Source of the DNA: Halocaridina rubra
Lineage: Eukaryota > Arthropoda > Malacostraca > Decapoda > Atyidae
DNA length: 64,000 bases
Assembly (NCBI GenBank): GCA_037179515.1
Contig: JAXCGZ010005666.1
Span: 192,501-256,500, forward strand
Direction: 5' to 3'
Shown here: positions 48,722 to 62,477 of the stretch, in pieces
Layout of the letters: each line of letters begins with the position of its first letter
How positions within the stretch are numbered: the first letter of the stretch is position 1
Position numbers and translations under genes: made by a program
Notes under the pieces: generated by a model
Told to the model about the DNA's origin: nothing
Seen by the model: the letters and a program-made list of their open reading frames with translations, nothing else
Database searches by the model: none

Positions 48722-51700
48722 TCACAATCTTTGCATCATAAAAAAAAACTTTTTCATGAATGAATTTACAGACTCTGGTAGGTCATTTACATATAAAAGG
48801 AACAAAAATTGTCCTAAAACTGAATACTGTTGAACTCCACTATTGACTCTTCTCCATTCAGACACTGAGTGTCTTACTCTAACCCTCTGTTCCCTGCCTT
48901 CTAAGTAAGTTATTAACCATTCCACGACATTTCCATCTATTCTCGCCATTGCTTGCAGCTTCTTAATAAGTCTCCCGTGTGGGACCGTATCAAGTGCCTT
49001 CTGGAAGTCTAGGAATATGCAATCTGCCCAGCCCTCTCTTTCCTGTAAGATTCGGCTTATCTCATCATAAAATTATGATAAGTTTGTTATTGTTGATAAA
49101 CCTTCTCTGAAGCCATGATGTCTCACTGACAAAAAGTTGAAGGATTCCAAGTGAAGATAGATGTGTTTTCTTGTAAGTTTTTCCATAACTTTGCAAACAA
49201 TGCTGGTCAAGGAAAGATGTCTATTGTTTAGAGCTGTATCTTTCCTTCCCTTTTTTGAAGATAGGTACCACGCTTGCGCGTTTCCAGTATATTGGAATCT
49301 CCCCAGATTCAAGTGATTTTTCAAATATTATACATATTGCTGTCAATATTGATTTAGCGCATTTTTTAAGTACATAAGGGGATATATCATCAGGACCTGT
49401 AGCTTTATGGACATCTAACTCCATCAGTGCTTTGCATACTTTGGTGGCTGAAAAGATGATATTCTCTAATACCTGCCCATGAGCTCATATTTCTGCAGTC
49501 TGAGGGAGTGGGATATTTTCTGCAGTAAATACTGACTGCAGCTCCATTTTCAATTGCTTGTAGATCTCTTCATCCGTCTCAGTGATGCTTCCATCCACTC
49601 ACTATAGCTTTAAAACCTGTTTTTATGCCTTCAGTTTTCCACCAATACAGCTGTGGAAAAGCTTTGGATTTTCTTTAGCCTTCCTGTTGATATCCCTCTC
49701 TTAGTCTCTCTCTGCCTCTTTTCATTTACATAGATAATCATTTATGCCTTTTCTCCTCCTATATCTTTTCCAGCATTTGTCTCTCCACTCCATAGCTCTC
49801 TTACAATGTTCAAAAATATTTATGTAACCTATGTGAGGCCAAAACTCGAATATGCAGCCCCCTTTTGGAATCCACACTTGAAAAAGCACAAAGCTAAGCT
49901 TGAAAAAGTTCAAAGACATGCCACGAAACTGGTGCCAGAAATACGCAATCTCAGTTATGATGAGAGGCTGAGGGAATTAGACTTACCTTCACTCGAAGCT
50001 AGAAGATTGAGGGGGGGTATGGTGACAGTCTTTAAATTCCTTCATGGTTATGATAGAGTGGATAGGGATCGATATTTTGATATGGCTGGCTCTAGAACTA
50101 GAGGTCATAGTTTGAAGCTTCGTAAGAAAACTTCTTTGTAGGATGTAAGGATATACTTTTTCAGTGTAAGAGTAGTTGATAATTTGAATTCGCTAAGCGA
50201 GGAGGTAGTTAATGCTATCTCAATCCATAGTTTTAAGGACAGGTATAATATAGTATCACTAAGTATAAAATGGAACCGATGAGGAGACGGGAAGATACGA
50301 GCTTTGGACTCTTTCCCGTAAGCACAATTAGGCAAATACAATTAGGCAGATACACTCCTTACGGAATAATTTCTCTCTGGTATGAATAACTTCTATTTTG
50401 GTGGATGGTATGTAGCAATCTACTATCTTCCCATACACCTCACAAAAGATGTCGCACATTTCTTGTACGGATTTGTCGTTAGATAATGTCCTCCAGTCAA
50501 TAACTGCAAAAAGCTCATTCATTTTGATTTAAACTTATTTCAGATAGTCCCTCCATCAGCAACACACAGTTGTTACTCTTTCCACTTGGTGGTTCATACT
50601 CAATACTTTAAATATTCAACACATTTTCTGTGAATACTAAATCTAGCAGCAATGGTTCAGCCCCACTCCTGGCCCTCGTTGGTTCCAGTACATGTTGATA
50701 TAGGAAATTCCTTATGCACAATCTAGGAATCTTGCCCCAAATGAATCCTCACCAATGTGTGACTCAATATTTATCCAGTCTATCTCTCTATAATTGAAAT
50801 CTACTATAATAAAAATTCTACATTTCCTCTCCCGTGCAATGTTAACATCTGACTTTATGACTTCAACAGTACCTATATGACTTTCTTCATCAACTTCTAG
50901 CCTGTGTTGGTTCCTTGGTGGGTTATATAAAACAGTTATTATAATGCTCTCTGATCTGGCATTTATGCGAACAATAAGAAATTCCTTGAACTCACTTTCC
51001 ATAGCAATGTTTATTATTTCAACCTGAAATCTTTCACACATGAGCTGTGCAATCCCCCTACCTGCCCTTAGGAAAAACTGTGACACTGTTTATGTTCTCA
51101 CTTAACTTGGTTTCTGTAACCGCTACTATATCTGCCTTGCTATTACAAATCCTATTCATTAATTCTATTGCCTAACCAGTTAGTCTATCAGCATTTGTGT
51201 ACAGCAGTCTTAATGAGGCTGCATCCCCTGGTCTTCTATTATTATCTTCTTTATCTTCCCTTTGGCTGAAAGAGCTCTGAAACAAAAGTTTTCTTCTCCT
51301 TCATTCTTCCCTCATTTAACCTTCTAGCTTCTTGCAACAAGTTTCTTGATCCTTTCCATCTCCTGTGTTCTGTATGGTCTAATGAACACTGTTTCAAATT
51401 CTTGAAGTCTTTTAGTTTTTTTTTCATCAATATTTACCAAATAGATGAATGCTAACAATATTTTCCAGACCACAAATTACTTACTCCAGGCTTCCGTATC
51501 AGGTCTAAAACCCCAGCTTTATTTTGTTCAAGTCTCCCTTGCCATGTTGACTCCGGGGATTCACTTATGCCTGAGATTACCACTGTCCTCTCTTTATCAA
51601 GTTGCTGTTCATTCAGTGGATTAGCCCTTTCCATCACATCTTTCCTTTTTCTTATCACTGTTTCTTTATAGTCGACCGTGTGTACGTTTTCCATTGCCAC

Positions 51701-51814
51701 CACCCTCACAGCCTCCTTTACTGCCACATTCCTCTTTACTGCATCTGCAAAGGAAATTTTCATGGCATCATGTTCCGTATTCAGCTCCTGAAACTTATTT
51801 CTAAACTGTTCCAT
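48722..51814 (-). pseudogene. CR1-like ORF1 and ORF2 remnants of copy O
   Basis: ORF1 is partly open at 51814-51452 (NVAVKEAVRVVAMENVHTVD, ERTVVISGISESPESTWQGR). Endonuclease pieces lie at 51086-50712, where the GDFN motif reads VDFN. After the insertion come the RT start (49424-49221: MELDVHKATGPDDISPYVLK; 49324-49073) and RT centre (48949-48722: RVNSGVQQYSVLGQFLFLLY). The C-terminus is at 48403-48098. Many stops and frameshifts mark it as an old copy. Confidence 0.8.
49805..50354 (+). mobile_element. Younger CR1-like LINE copy P inserted in copy O
   Basis: A 3' fragment whose frame 49806-50141 reads [20 protein letters not shown] and continues to RTRGHSLKLRKKTSL. A TAG then interrupts the end. 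The 3' end has the stem-loop and two degenerate terminal units (AATTAGGCAAATACAATTAG). The flanks share TACA, a possible 4-bp duplication. The orientation is opposite to its host copy. Confidence 0.83.
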
Positions 51815-52255
51815 GTTTTTCTTTATCTGATATTCTAAGCTGCAAATTCATCTCTCTCAAAGGAGAGCAGTGAACTAACATTTAATAAATTTAGGTTGTC
51901 ATTCAACTGTTTGTGTTATCTTCTTGATTAAAAATTCTGGTTCTAGTTAACTCGTTTACCCTTCCAGCTCCTTCTTTTGATTTTCTAGTTCCTTTCTCTC
52001 GTGCCCTTGTGCCTTATTTGCTTCCTCCAAAGATCTTGTTATCTTTCTATATGTTTCTCTCTCTTTCATTTTTCTATCCATATTCCAAATTTTATCATAA
52101 AGGCTTATTACAAGGGTCTCAAGTTCCCTGACTTTTTGTTTCAGACTTCTAAGAGCTACTCCCCATCCTACAAGCCCCAGAGATCCTCTACCACATCTTC
52201 CCTGATCATTGGATGGGGGGTTTAGGGATAGAGATTGTTTTATTTTGATGATTTG

Positions 52256-54955
<2,700 letters not shown>

Positions 54956-55834
54956 GCTGTCGCTGTGTTAAAAGTGATAGTAGAGACAAAGCAAAAGCCT
55001 AAGGATTCTATAGTGCATGGTTGCGATGCCGACCCTATCTTTGATAAGTTATGCACTGGTTTTCCAGTGCTTGACATCTTGCTCACTTTAAGATACGCAA
55101 ATCCTTAAAATTGAAAGAAAAAAAATGGTCGTAGCAGTTGCTTTAGGTGTAATAATCGGTCGTAAAGTGTGATGTCTTAATAATACTAAAACTATTGAAA
55201 TATATGCTGTTAAGTACAATTAATTACATTTGAAAACATTTTCTTTCTGCACATACCAAGCAGCATTCGTAAATAAGATGAAGTCATATGTACATTATAT
55301 AAATAACGAAAATAATAAGTATTATTGATTTCAAATTTTGAACAATGATGCGCACATAATTCTAAAGAGGTCGCATTGAAATTAAGATTTAGAATAAGTT
55401 AATACTATTTTAAGGAATCACTTTATCATCTCCACTGAATTCTATAATTAATGTAAAATAATTTTTTTGTTTGTTCCAAAGTGTAAGGACACATAACAAA
55501 AGGTTTCTATGGGTTGGTTATGTGTGACTTGACTTAAATATAAACCGAGTTTGGAATGTCTGAATGTCTTCAGTTTACAATACCCCAAAGTGCAACACCT
55601 ATACAGACACACTCTGTTTCTTTTTCTTGTTCCCCCCCCCCCTCGACTCTTTTCCATCCTATTTGACCCCCTCTCCAATGATGACACCCTGAATGGGGCA
55701 AAGAGAGTTCACTCGACACACTTACTAATTTCCCCTCCCCTATTCTATCCCAGTTTATCGTCGTCGTCGTAACCAGTAGGGACCAGTTATGGTGTGTGGA
55801 GGTGGTATGATGGTGAGTCCCAGTTTGAGTCCGT
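54956..55834. other. Unassigned DNA with pyrimidine-rich stretch
   Basis: Mostly AT-rich. From 55600 to 55750 it becomes C/T-rich (C-run at 55635, CCCCTCCCCTATTCTATCCC), then a TCGTCGTCGTCG stretch at 55758. This base change precedes the candidate exon. Confidence 0.5.
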
Positions 55835-55840
55835 TATAAA
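55835..55840 (+). promoter_or_regulatory. Candidate TATA box
   Basis: TATAAA lies 36 bp before the candidate start codon, in a local GC-richer island. TATAAA is common by chance in such DNA; only its position relative to the ATG and splice donor gives it weight. Confidence 0.25.
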
Positions 55841-55876
55841 CAGTCAACAATTTCCAAGACCTCAACAGTTGGGACC

Positions 55877-55894
55877 ATGGCGGGCGGCAGGAAG
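55877..55894 (+). CDS. Candidate first coding exon of a host gene (MAGGRK, then splice donor)
   Basis: GGACCATGGCGGGCGGCAGG is a strong translation-start context with a G at +4. The six codons M-A-G-G-R-K end in AAG followed by GTAAGA (55895-55900), a near-perfect 5' splice site. A TATAAA lies upstream, and the sequence is GC-rich compared with its AT-rich surroundings. No second exon is recognisable in this window, and the six residues are too few to name a protein. It could be chance. If real, the gene runs rightwards and the later CR1 copies would be intronic. Confidence 0.3.
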
Positions 55895-55900
55895 GTAAGA

Positions 55901-56299
55901 TTCGAAAGTCAGCTGAGGGTGACTTTGACCTAATGTTTCCTTTGTGAATACTATTAAGTACAGTAATGTAAAAACAGAAGGTAAGAATCACATCTTTCTT
56001 CTACTATTGAGATATACCAAAACAGTATGTGACGGATATGAGTGTTTATGTTTTTATCCTTCGATATGAGTGTTTATGTTTTTATCCTTAATCAAAAGCA
56101 GATCTGAAGAAATATCCATATTACCAAATAAATGTTCCTTCTTCAAAAGATCGGATTTCATTAAATCTCTTATAATAATTTTAAAGTTGATTTGCTAAAA
56201 TAAAAAAAAATAAAATCTGCAATCGTACCCATAGCTGTTACAGGATATGGCAATATCTCACATAACAAAGATTTTGTACTAATATACAATGGATTCAGC
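55901..56299. other. Unassigned DNA downstream of the candidate exon
   Basis: Contains a 28-bp direct repeat: GATATGAGTGTTTATGTTTT at 56035 recurs at 56063. No gene seen. Confidence 0.5.
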
Positions 56300-56476
<177 letters not shown>

Positions 56477-56525
56477 CTTCCCGCAAAGAATCAAGGTATT
56501 CTGCTTTTGACTCAGGTACTCCTTT

Positions 56526-57155
56526 ATAAGGAAGAATTGTGCCTACGGGAAAGAGAAATATGCTCGTAACTCCTCGTCTCCTGGTCGGTTCCATTTTTGT
56601 ACTCCGGGATACTAATAATTTTTGTCCTTGAAACTATAAATTGAGTTAGTATTAACTACTTCCTCGCTTAGCGTATTGCAATCATCAAAACTATACTTAC
56701 TTTAAAAAAGTACTTCCTTACATCCTGCAAAGAAATTTTCTGACGAAGCTTCAAATTATGACCTCTAGTTATAGAGCCAGTCATATCAAAATATCGATCC
56801 TTATCAACTCTGCTAAAACCATGAAGGAAGTTAAAAACCGTCACCATATTCCCCTTATTCACTTAGCTTCGAGCGATGGTAAGTCTAATTCCCTCAACAT
56901 CTTCTCATAACTAAGACTGCGTATTTCTGGCACCAGTTTTGTGGCATGTCTTTGAACTTTTTCTAGCTTATTTATGTGCTAATTCAGGTCTGGATTTCAA
57001 AAGGGGGCTGCATATTCAACCCTTGGCCTCACAATTGTTAGTTAAATATTTCTGAACATTTCCTTGTCCAAGTGTCTGAAGGCTACCCTTACATTTGCTA
57101 AGAAAGCAATATGATGCCCTTAGTATGATGTTTATAAGCATTAACGGAGACAAAT
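56526..57155 (-). mobile_element. Old CR1-like LINE copy Q, 3' part
   Basis: Minus strand, with the 3' UTR (CGGGAAAGAGAAATATGCTC) and ORF2 C-terminus. The frame 56862-56668 reads MVTVFNFLHGFSRVDKDRYF. It is diverged and has no intact terminal units. Its inner end is joined to an inverted piece of the same region. Confidence 0.82.
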
Positions 57156-57237
57156 CCATATAAATGGCATTGTAAGGGCAGCATATGCTCTCTTAGCAAA
57201 TGTATTGGTAGCCTTTAAACACATGGACAAGGAAATG
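57056..57237. repeat. Imperfect inverted repeat within CR1 sequence
   Basis: The minus-strand segment 57056-57142 (CATTTCCTTGTCCAAGTGTC...) is followed by a plus-strand segment 57153-57237 from the same part of ORF2 (...CACATGGACAAGGAAATG). The arms are about 85 bp, with a spacer of about 10 bp. The next copy's terminal unit starts at 57238. Confidence 0.8.
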
Positions 57238-58768
57238 TGTGATTACCTAATTGTGATTACCTAATTTTGTTTACGGGAAAGAGCCCAAAGCTCGTATCTT
57301 CCCATCTCCTCATCGGTTCCATTTTATACTTAGTGATACTTATCATACCTGTCCTTAAAACTATGGATTGAGATAGCATTAACTACCTCCTCGCTTAGCA
57401 AATTCCAATTATCAACTACTCTTACACTGAAAAAGTATTTCCTTACATCCTGCAAAGAAGTTTTCTTACGAAGCTTCAAACTATGACCTCTAGTTCTAGA
57501 GCCAGCCATATCAAAATATCGATCCCTATCCACTCTATCATAACCATGAAGGAATTTAAAGACTGTCACCATATCCCCCCTCACTCTTCTAGCTTCGAGT
57601 GATGGGAAGTCTAATTCCCTCAGCCTCTCATCATAACTGAGATTGCGTATTTCTGGCACCAGTTTCGTGGCATGTCTTTGAACTTTTTCAAGCTTAGCTA
57701 TGTGCTTTTTCAAGTGCGGATTCCAAAAGGGGGCTGCATATTCGAGTTCTGGCCTCACAAAGGTTACATAAATATTTCTGAACATTTCCTTGTCCATGTG
57801 CCTGAAGGCTACCCTTACATTTGATAAGAATTCATATGCTGCCCTTACTATGCCATTTATATGTATTTCTGGAGACAAATCTGCCAGTATGTTTACTCCT
57901 AGATCTCTCTCATTTTCTGTCTCTTGAAGTTGTACTCCAGCCACCGAGTAGTCAAGCTTGGGCCTTCTTGCACTTGTACCCATTCTCATTACCTTACATT
58001 TTGAAGTATTGAATTTCATTAGCCACTTTTCTGACCACTCATGCAGATTATTTAGATCCTCCTGAAGTTCTCTACCATTGTTCTCGATTTTTACTTTCTT
58101 CACAATCTTTGCATCATCTGCAAACATATTCATGAATGAATTTACAGACTCTGGTAGGTCATTTACATATACAAGGAACAAAAGTGGCCCTAAAACTGAA
58201 CCCTGTGGAACTCCACTACTAACTCTTCTCCATTCAGACACTGAGTGTCTTACTCTAACCCTCTGTTCCCTTCCTTCTAAATAAGTTTTTATCCATTCCA
58301 AAACATTTCCACCTATTCTAGCCATTGATTGCAGCTTCCTAATAAGTCTCCCATGTGGAACAGTGTCAAACGCTTTCTGGAAGTCTAGGAATATGCAATC
58401 TGCCCAGCCCTCTCTTTCCTGTAAGATTTGGCTTACCTCATCATAAAATTCTAATAAGTTTGTTACTGTTGATCTACCTTCTCTGAAGCCATGTTGCCTC
58501 ACTGACAAAAAGTTGAAGGATTCCAAGTGAAGAGAGATATGTTTCCTTAGTAGTTTCTCCATAACTTTGCAAACTATGCTGGTCAAGGAAACTGGTCTAT
58601 AGTTCAGAGCCATATCCCTCCTTCCCTTTTTGAAGATAGGTATCACATTTGCTTGTTTCCAGTATCTTGGAATCTCCCCCGACTCCAGTGACTCCTTAAA
58701 TATGATACTTAGTGCCACTGATATTGTGTTTGCGCATTTTTAAGCACATGAGGGGATATGTCATCAGG

Positions 58769-58771
<3 letters not shown>
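57238..58771 (-). mobile_element. CR1-like LINE copy L, young, 5'-truncated
   Basis: Minus strand, from the start of RT (58771, next to a long (TG)n) to two terminal units at 57240. It is close to copies E, I and K. Confidence 0.92.
57330..58718 (-). CDS. CR1-like ORF2 fragment of copy L: complete RT and C-terminus
   Basis: A 462-residue open frame. It contains YRPVSLTSIVCKVMEKLL, FREGRSTVTNLLEFYDEVSQ, FLDFQKAFDTVPHGRLIRKL (motif A), SSGVPQGSVLGPLLFLVYVN (motif B) and FADDAKIVKK (motif C, near 58112-58125), then the whole C-terminal domain to RYDKYH. All RT catalytic residues look intact. A one-base deletion in a T-run near 58741 breaks the frame just upstream, and the endonuclease is absent. 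This is the best-preserved RT of the family in the window. Confidence 0.88.
   Translation of the reverse strand: MALSIIFKESLESGEIPRYWKQANVIPIFKKGRRDMALNYRPVSLTSIVCKVMEKLLRKHISLHLESFNFLSVRQHGFREGRSTVTNLLEFYDEVSQILQEREGWADCIFLDFQKAFDTVPHGRLIRKLQSMARIGGNVLEWIKTYLEGREQRVRVRHSVSEWRRVSSGVPQGSVLGPLLFLVYVNDLPESVNSFMNMFADDAKIVKKVKIENNGRELQEDLNNLHEWSEKWLMKFNTSKCKVMRMGTSARRPKLDYSVAGVQLQETENERDLGVNILADLSPEIHINGIVRAAYEFLSNVRVAFRHMDKEMFRNIYVTFVRPELEYAAPFWNPHLKKHIAKLEKVQRHATKLVPEIRNLSYDERLRELDFPSLEARRVRGDMVTVFKFLHGYDRVDRDRYFDMAGSRTRGHSLKLRKKTSLQDVRKYFFSVRVVDNWNLLSEEVVNAISIHSFKDRYDKYH

Positions 58772-58845
<74 letters not shown>
58772..58845 (+). repeat. (TG)n microsatellite between CR1 copies L and M
   Basis: About 37 perfect GT units. 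It joins the truncated 5' end of L (CATCAGGACCTGTG) to the 3' unit of M (GATTACCTAATTGTG). Confidence 0.98.
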
Positions 58846-58846
<1 letters not shown>

Positions 58847-60274
58847 TTACCTAATTGTGTTTACGGGAAAGAGCCCAATGCTCTTATCTTCCCGTATCCT
58901 GATCTGTTCCATTTTGTACTTAGTGATACTTATCATACCTGTCCTTAAAACTATGGATTGAGATAGCATTAACTACCTCCTAGCTAAGCGACTTCCAATT
59001 ATCAACTAAACTTACACTGAAAAAGAATTTCCTTACATCCTGCAAAGAAGATTTCTTAAGAAGCTTCAAATTATGACCTCTAGCTCTAGAGCCAGCCATA
59101 TCAAAATATCAATCCCTATCCACTCTATCATAACCATAAAGGAATTTAAAGACTGTCATCATATTCCCCCTTAATCTTCTAGCTTCGAGTGATGGTAAGT
59201 CTAATTCCCTCAGCCTCTCATCATAACTGAGATTGCGTATTTCTGGCACCAGTTTCATGGCATGTCTTTGAACTTTTTCAAGTTTTCATTAGCCACTTTT
59301 CTGACCACTCATGCAGACTATTTAGATCTTCCTGAAGTTCTCTACCATTGTTCTCGTTTCCTACTTTCTTCACAATCTTTGCATCATCTGCAAACATAGT
59401 CATGAATGAATTTACAGACTCTGGTAGGTCATTTACATATACAAGGAACAAAAGTGGCCCCAAAACTGAACCCTGTGGAACTCCAATACTAACTCTTCTC
59501 CATTCAGACACTGAGTGTCTAACTCTAACCCTCTGTTCCCTTCCTTCTAAGTAAGTTTTTATCCATTCCAAGACATTTCCACCTATTTTAGCCATTGATT
59601 GCAACTTCCTAATAAGTCTCCCATGTGGAACAGTGCCAAACGCTTTCTGGAAGTCTAGGAATATGCAACCTGCCCAGCCCTCTCTTTCCTGTATTATTCG
59701 GTTTACCTCATCATAGAATTCGAATAAGTTTGTTACAGTTGATCTACCTTCTCTGAAGCCATGTTGCCTCACTGACAAAAAGTTGAAGGATTTCAAGTGA
59801 AGAGAGATATGTTTTCTTAGTAGAGTCTTCATAACTTTGCAAACAATGCTGGTCAAAGAAACCGGTCTATGGTTTAGAGCCATATCCCTCCTTCCCTTTT
59901 TCAAGATAGGCATCACGTTTGCGTGTTTCCAGCATCTTAGAATCTCCCCTAACTCCAGTGACTTTTTAAATTCGATACTTAGTGCCTCTGATATTGAGTT
60001 TATGAATTTTTTAAGTACATGAGGGGATATATCATCAGGATCTGTAGCTTTATGGACATCTAACTCTGTGGCTGTAAGGTTGATGTTCTCTTATACCGGC
60101 CCTGAGCTTCTATCTCTGCAATCTGAGGGGGTGGGGTATCTTCTACTGTAAATACTGACTGAAACTCTTTGTTCAGTTCTGTGCAGATCTCTTCATCAGT
60201 CTCAGTGATGCTTCCATCCGCTCTCTTAAGCCTTAAAGCCTGTTCTTTTACCTTCAGTTTTCCTCTGATAAAAC
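58846..60274 (-). mobile_element. CR1-like LINE copy M with internal deletion
   Basis: Minus strand. The 3' part (58846-59282) holds one terminal unit, the stem-loop and the C-terminal half. It jumps directly at about 59282 to the end of RT, so the segment between KWLMK and KLEKVQRH is deleted. The frame 59916-59278 gives RT from KKGRRDMALNHRPVSLTSIV to FADDAKIVKKVGNEN. A second small deletion lies near 60067. The 5' end is in RGKLKVKEQ next to a GTGTGTGCATGCGCACATGT stretch. Confidence 0.87.
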
Positions 60275-60305
60275 TCCGTGTGTGCATGCGCACATGTGCA
60301 TGTGT

Positions 60306-60483
60306 AATTTGCTTACGGGAAAGAGCCCCAAGCTCGTAACTTCCCTGCTCCTGGTCTGTTTCATTTTGTACTTACTATTACTTATCAGACATGTCCTTAA
60401 AACTATGGATTGAGTTAGCATTAACTACCTCCTCGCTTACCCAATTCCAATTATCAACTACTCTTACTCTAAAAAAGTACTTC

Positions 60484-60485
<2 letters not shown>
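60306..60485 (-). mobile_element. Old CR1-like LINE copy N, 3' end
   Basis: Minus-strand fragment with stem-loop (TTACGGGAAAGAGCCCCAAG), 3' UTR and the last codons of ORF2 (HSFKDMSDK). It ends at a (TA)n array. The terminal unit is degenerate. Confidence 0.83.

Positions 60486-60569
<84 letters not shown>
60486..60569. repeat. (TA)n array
   Basis: About 84 bp of TA repeats at the truncated end of CR1 copy N. Confidence 0.96.
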
Positions 60570-60571
<2 letters not shown>

Positions 60572-61574
60572 GCACATGGTGTCAAGTACTGTTACAATAT
60601 ATAGATGTCCTTTTACTAAGATGTGTTTTTTGCCTAACGGGTGATGTTCATTACAGTTGTTTTGTCAAAGGCATGTTGAATGAGTACGTTTTTCACTTAG
60701 ATTGATTTGATAATATAAGAACACAATTACTAATGTTTGATTATAACTAAGGGCGATAAGAGAGTTGCAATATTGACCTATTTATTTTAAAGTCAACATA
60801 GAACTAGGAACTTACTTCACAGAATTTAAGAGTATATCGTATTGTCAGTGGAAGCAGAAATTATTTTTTTCCCTTTTAAATAAAAGCTCCTCTAGTCCTT
60901 AAGTACTATTTTCTATTCGATATTGGAATGCTAGTCTCTAAACGAAGGGCGTTCTTGGGAGACAAAAAAAAAATAGTACGGAAAAGATAAATAAAACCGT
61001 AGTGGCAAAGAAGAATGATATTATTCAAACAGCAAGGCTGAACCACAATAGAGGGCGCGGCAATAACGGTTTGCTGGATATAAAAAACAAAATAGTGACA
61101 ACTTTCCCTTTTCTTCTAAACCCAATCAGTATTTGCCCTGCTTATGTCATTCTCGATTTGTTTATAGAATAGAACGTTTAAAATAGCTGTTTTTTAGTCC
61201 TGTGATTAGATAATAAAAATTAATTATTGACATAAACATTATTACAATAGGCATGAACTATTAGATACTTGTCTGGATGAAAATATAGTTGTCCTCTAAT
61301 GGAGAATAGAAACAATGGGATACCAGATAATAAAAAGAATTGCCGTGAAATATTATCAGTTTGCCTCTTCACGTTTACCGAACAGTTGGTCAAACACTCC
61401 AAAGCAAGACAAGATGTGTCATTTTCGCTTTCTATTTATTAATATTAGTATTGCCTTTCAAAGGCTGTATAAGCATACTGCGCATCTGTACAATCAGTCT
61501 ACTATTGCAATTCACAATTTAATGAGGAAGACTTTTAGCCCACAAGATTCAACATTTCTATTTGCTAGGAAGGG
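60570..61574. other. Unassigned AT-rich DNA
   Basis: A 110-codon open frame at 61315-61647 has no recognisable motif and runs into a CR1 fragment. No gene is called. Confidence 0.5.
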
Positions 61575-61835
61575 TAATTACCTAATTGTGCTTGCGAGAC
61601 ACAAGCTCGTAACTTCCCGTCTCCTAGTCGGTTCCATTTTGTACTGAGCGATACTTATCATACTTCTCCTTAACAATAAGGATTGAGTTAACTACCCCCT
61701 TGCTTAGCGAATTCCAGTTATCAACTACTCTTATACTAAAAATGCTCCTTACATCCTGCAAAGAAGTTTCCTTACGAAGTTTCAATCTATGACCTCAAGT
61801 TCTAGTGCCAGCCAAATCAAAATACCGATCCACCA
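61575..61835 (-). mobile_element. Old CR1-like LINE copy R, 3' end
   Basis: One terminal unit (ATTACCTAATTGTG at 61578), a damaged stem-loop, then 3' UTR and C-terminal sequence up to AAATCAAAATACCGATCCA. About 260 bp and diverged. Confidence 0.82.
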
Positions 61836-62443
61836 CTGTTAAAATAAATTGTGTTTATATATGTATGAAAAGATGAAACAATATTCCTATACGAAATTAC
61901 ACTGATTTAGCATTTATATGCATAATGATTAAAAGAAACAAAATGTGTCCGTTTGTTAGAGCTCAGGAAAAACTGGGTCTGTAAATTCTTTTAATATGCA
62001 TGACGACAATACAATATTCCTATTTGGAATTAAATTGGGTCTGTATTTTTGTTTTAATATGCATGGCGGCATAAAAAAAATAATTTCTACCTGTCACTAA
62101 TATCAATATGGAGTACAATATCTCCACTCAACATGATACTGATCAACATACTGATCAACCTACTAAGGAAAATGCATGTGGGAACACCTTCTGTCTTCTG
62201 CGTCTCGCTTTCTGGTCTAGACGCCAATGAATTTGGAGTCAAAAACGTTTACATGAAACGATAAGAGATTCTTGTTAATGGTGGCAGTTTTTTACACTAA
62301 AGTAACATATATATATATGTACATACTTATTTCACACACATACACACACAGAGATGAAGTGAATAACTTAATAATTTTCACATGAAGATATAGAAATTCT
62401 GGGTGAAGCTTAAATAGAACCTTTTCTTTCTCCTTTTTTTTCT
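61836..62443. other. Unassigned DNA with short repeats
   Basis: TTTTAATATGCATG with ACAATATTCCTAT-like phrases recurs near 61880-62070, suggesting weak local duplication. No gene seen. Confidence 0.45.
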
Positions 62444-62477
62444 TCTCTCTATATTTTGTGAAAGAAAAAACATCAAA

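Larger units (their letters stand above)
48217..52255 (-). mobile_element. Old CR1-like LINE copy O, minus strand, interrupted by copy P
   Basis: Runs on the minus strand from a 5' leader near 52255 (TGTGAAAGGCAAATCATCAA read on that strand) through ORF1, endonuclease, linker and RT into the C-terminal region at 48217. The 3' end is missing. It faces copy T. A plus-strand copy (49805-50354) interrupts the linker: the halves rejoin between AGAGAGCT at 49799 and CACTCCTTACGG at 50353. Confidence 0.83.
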
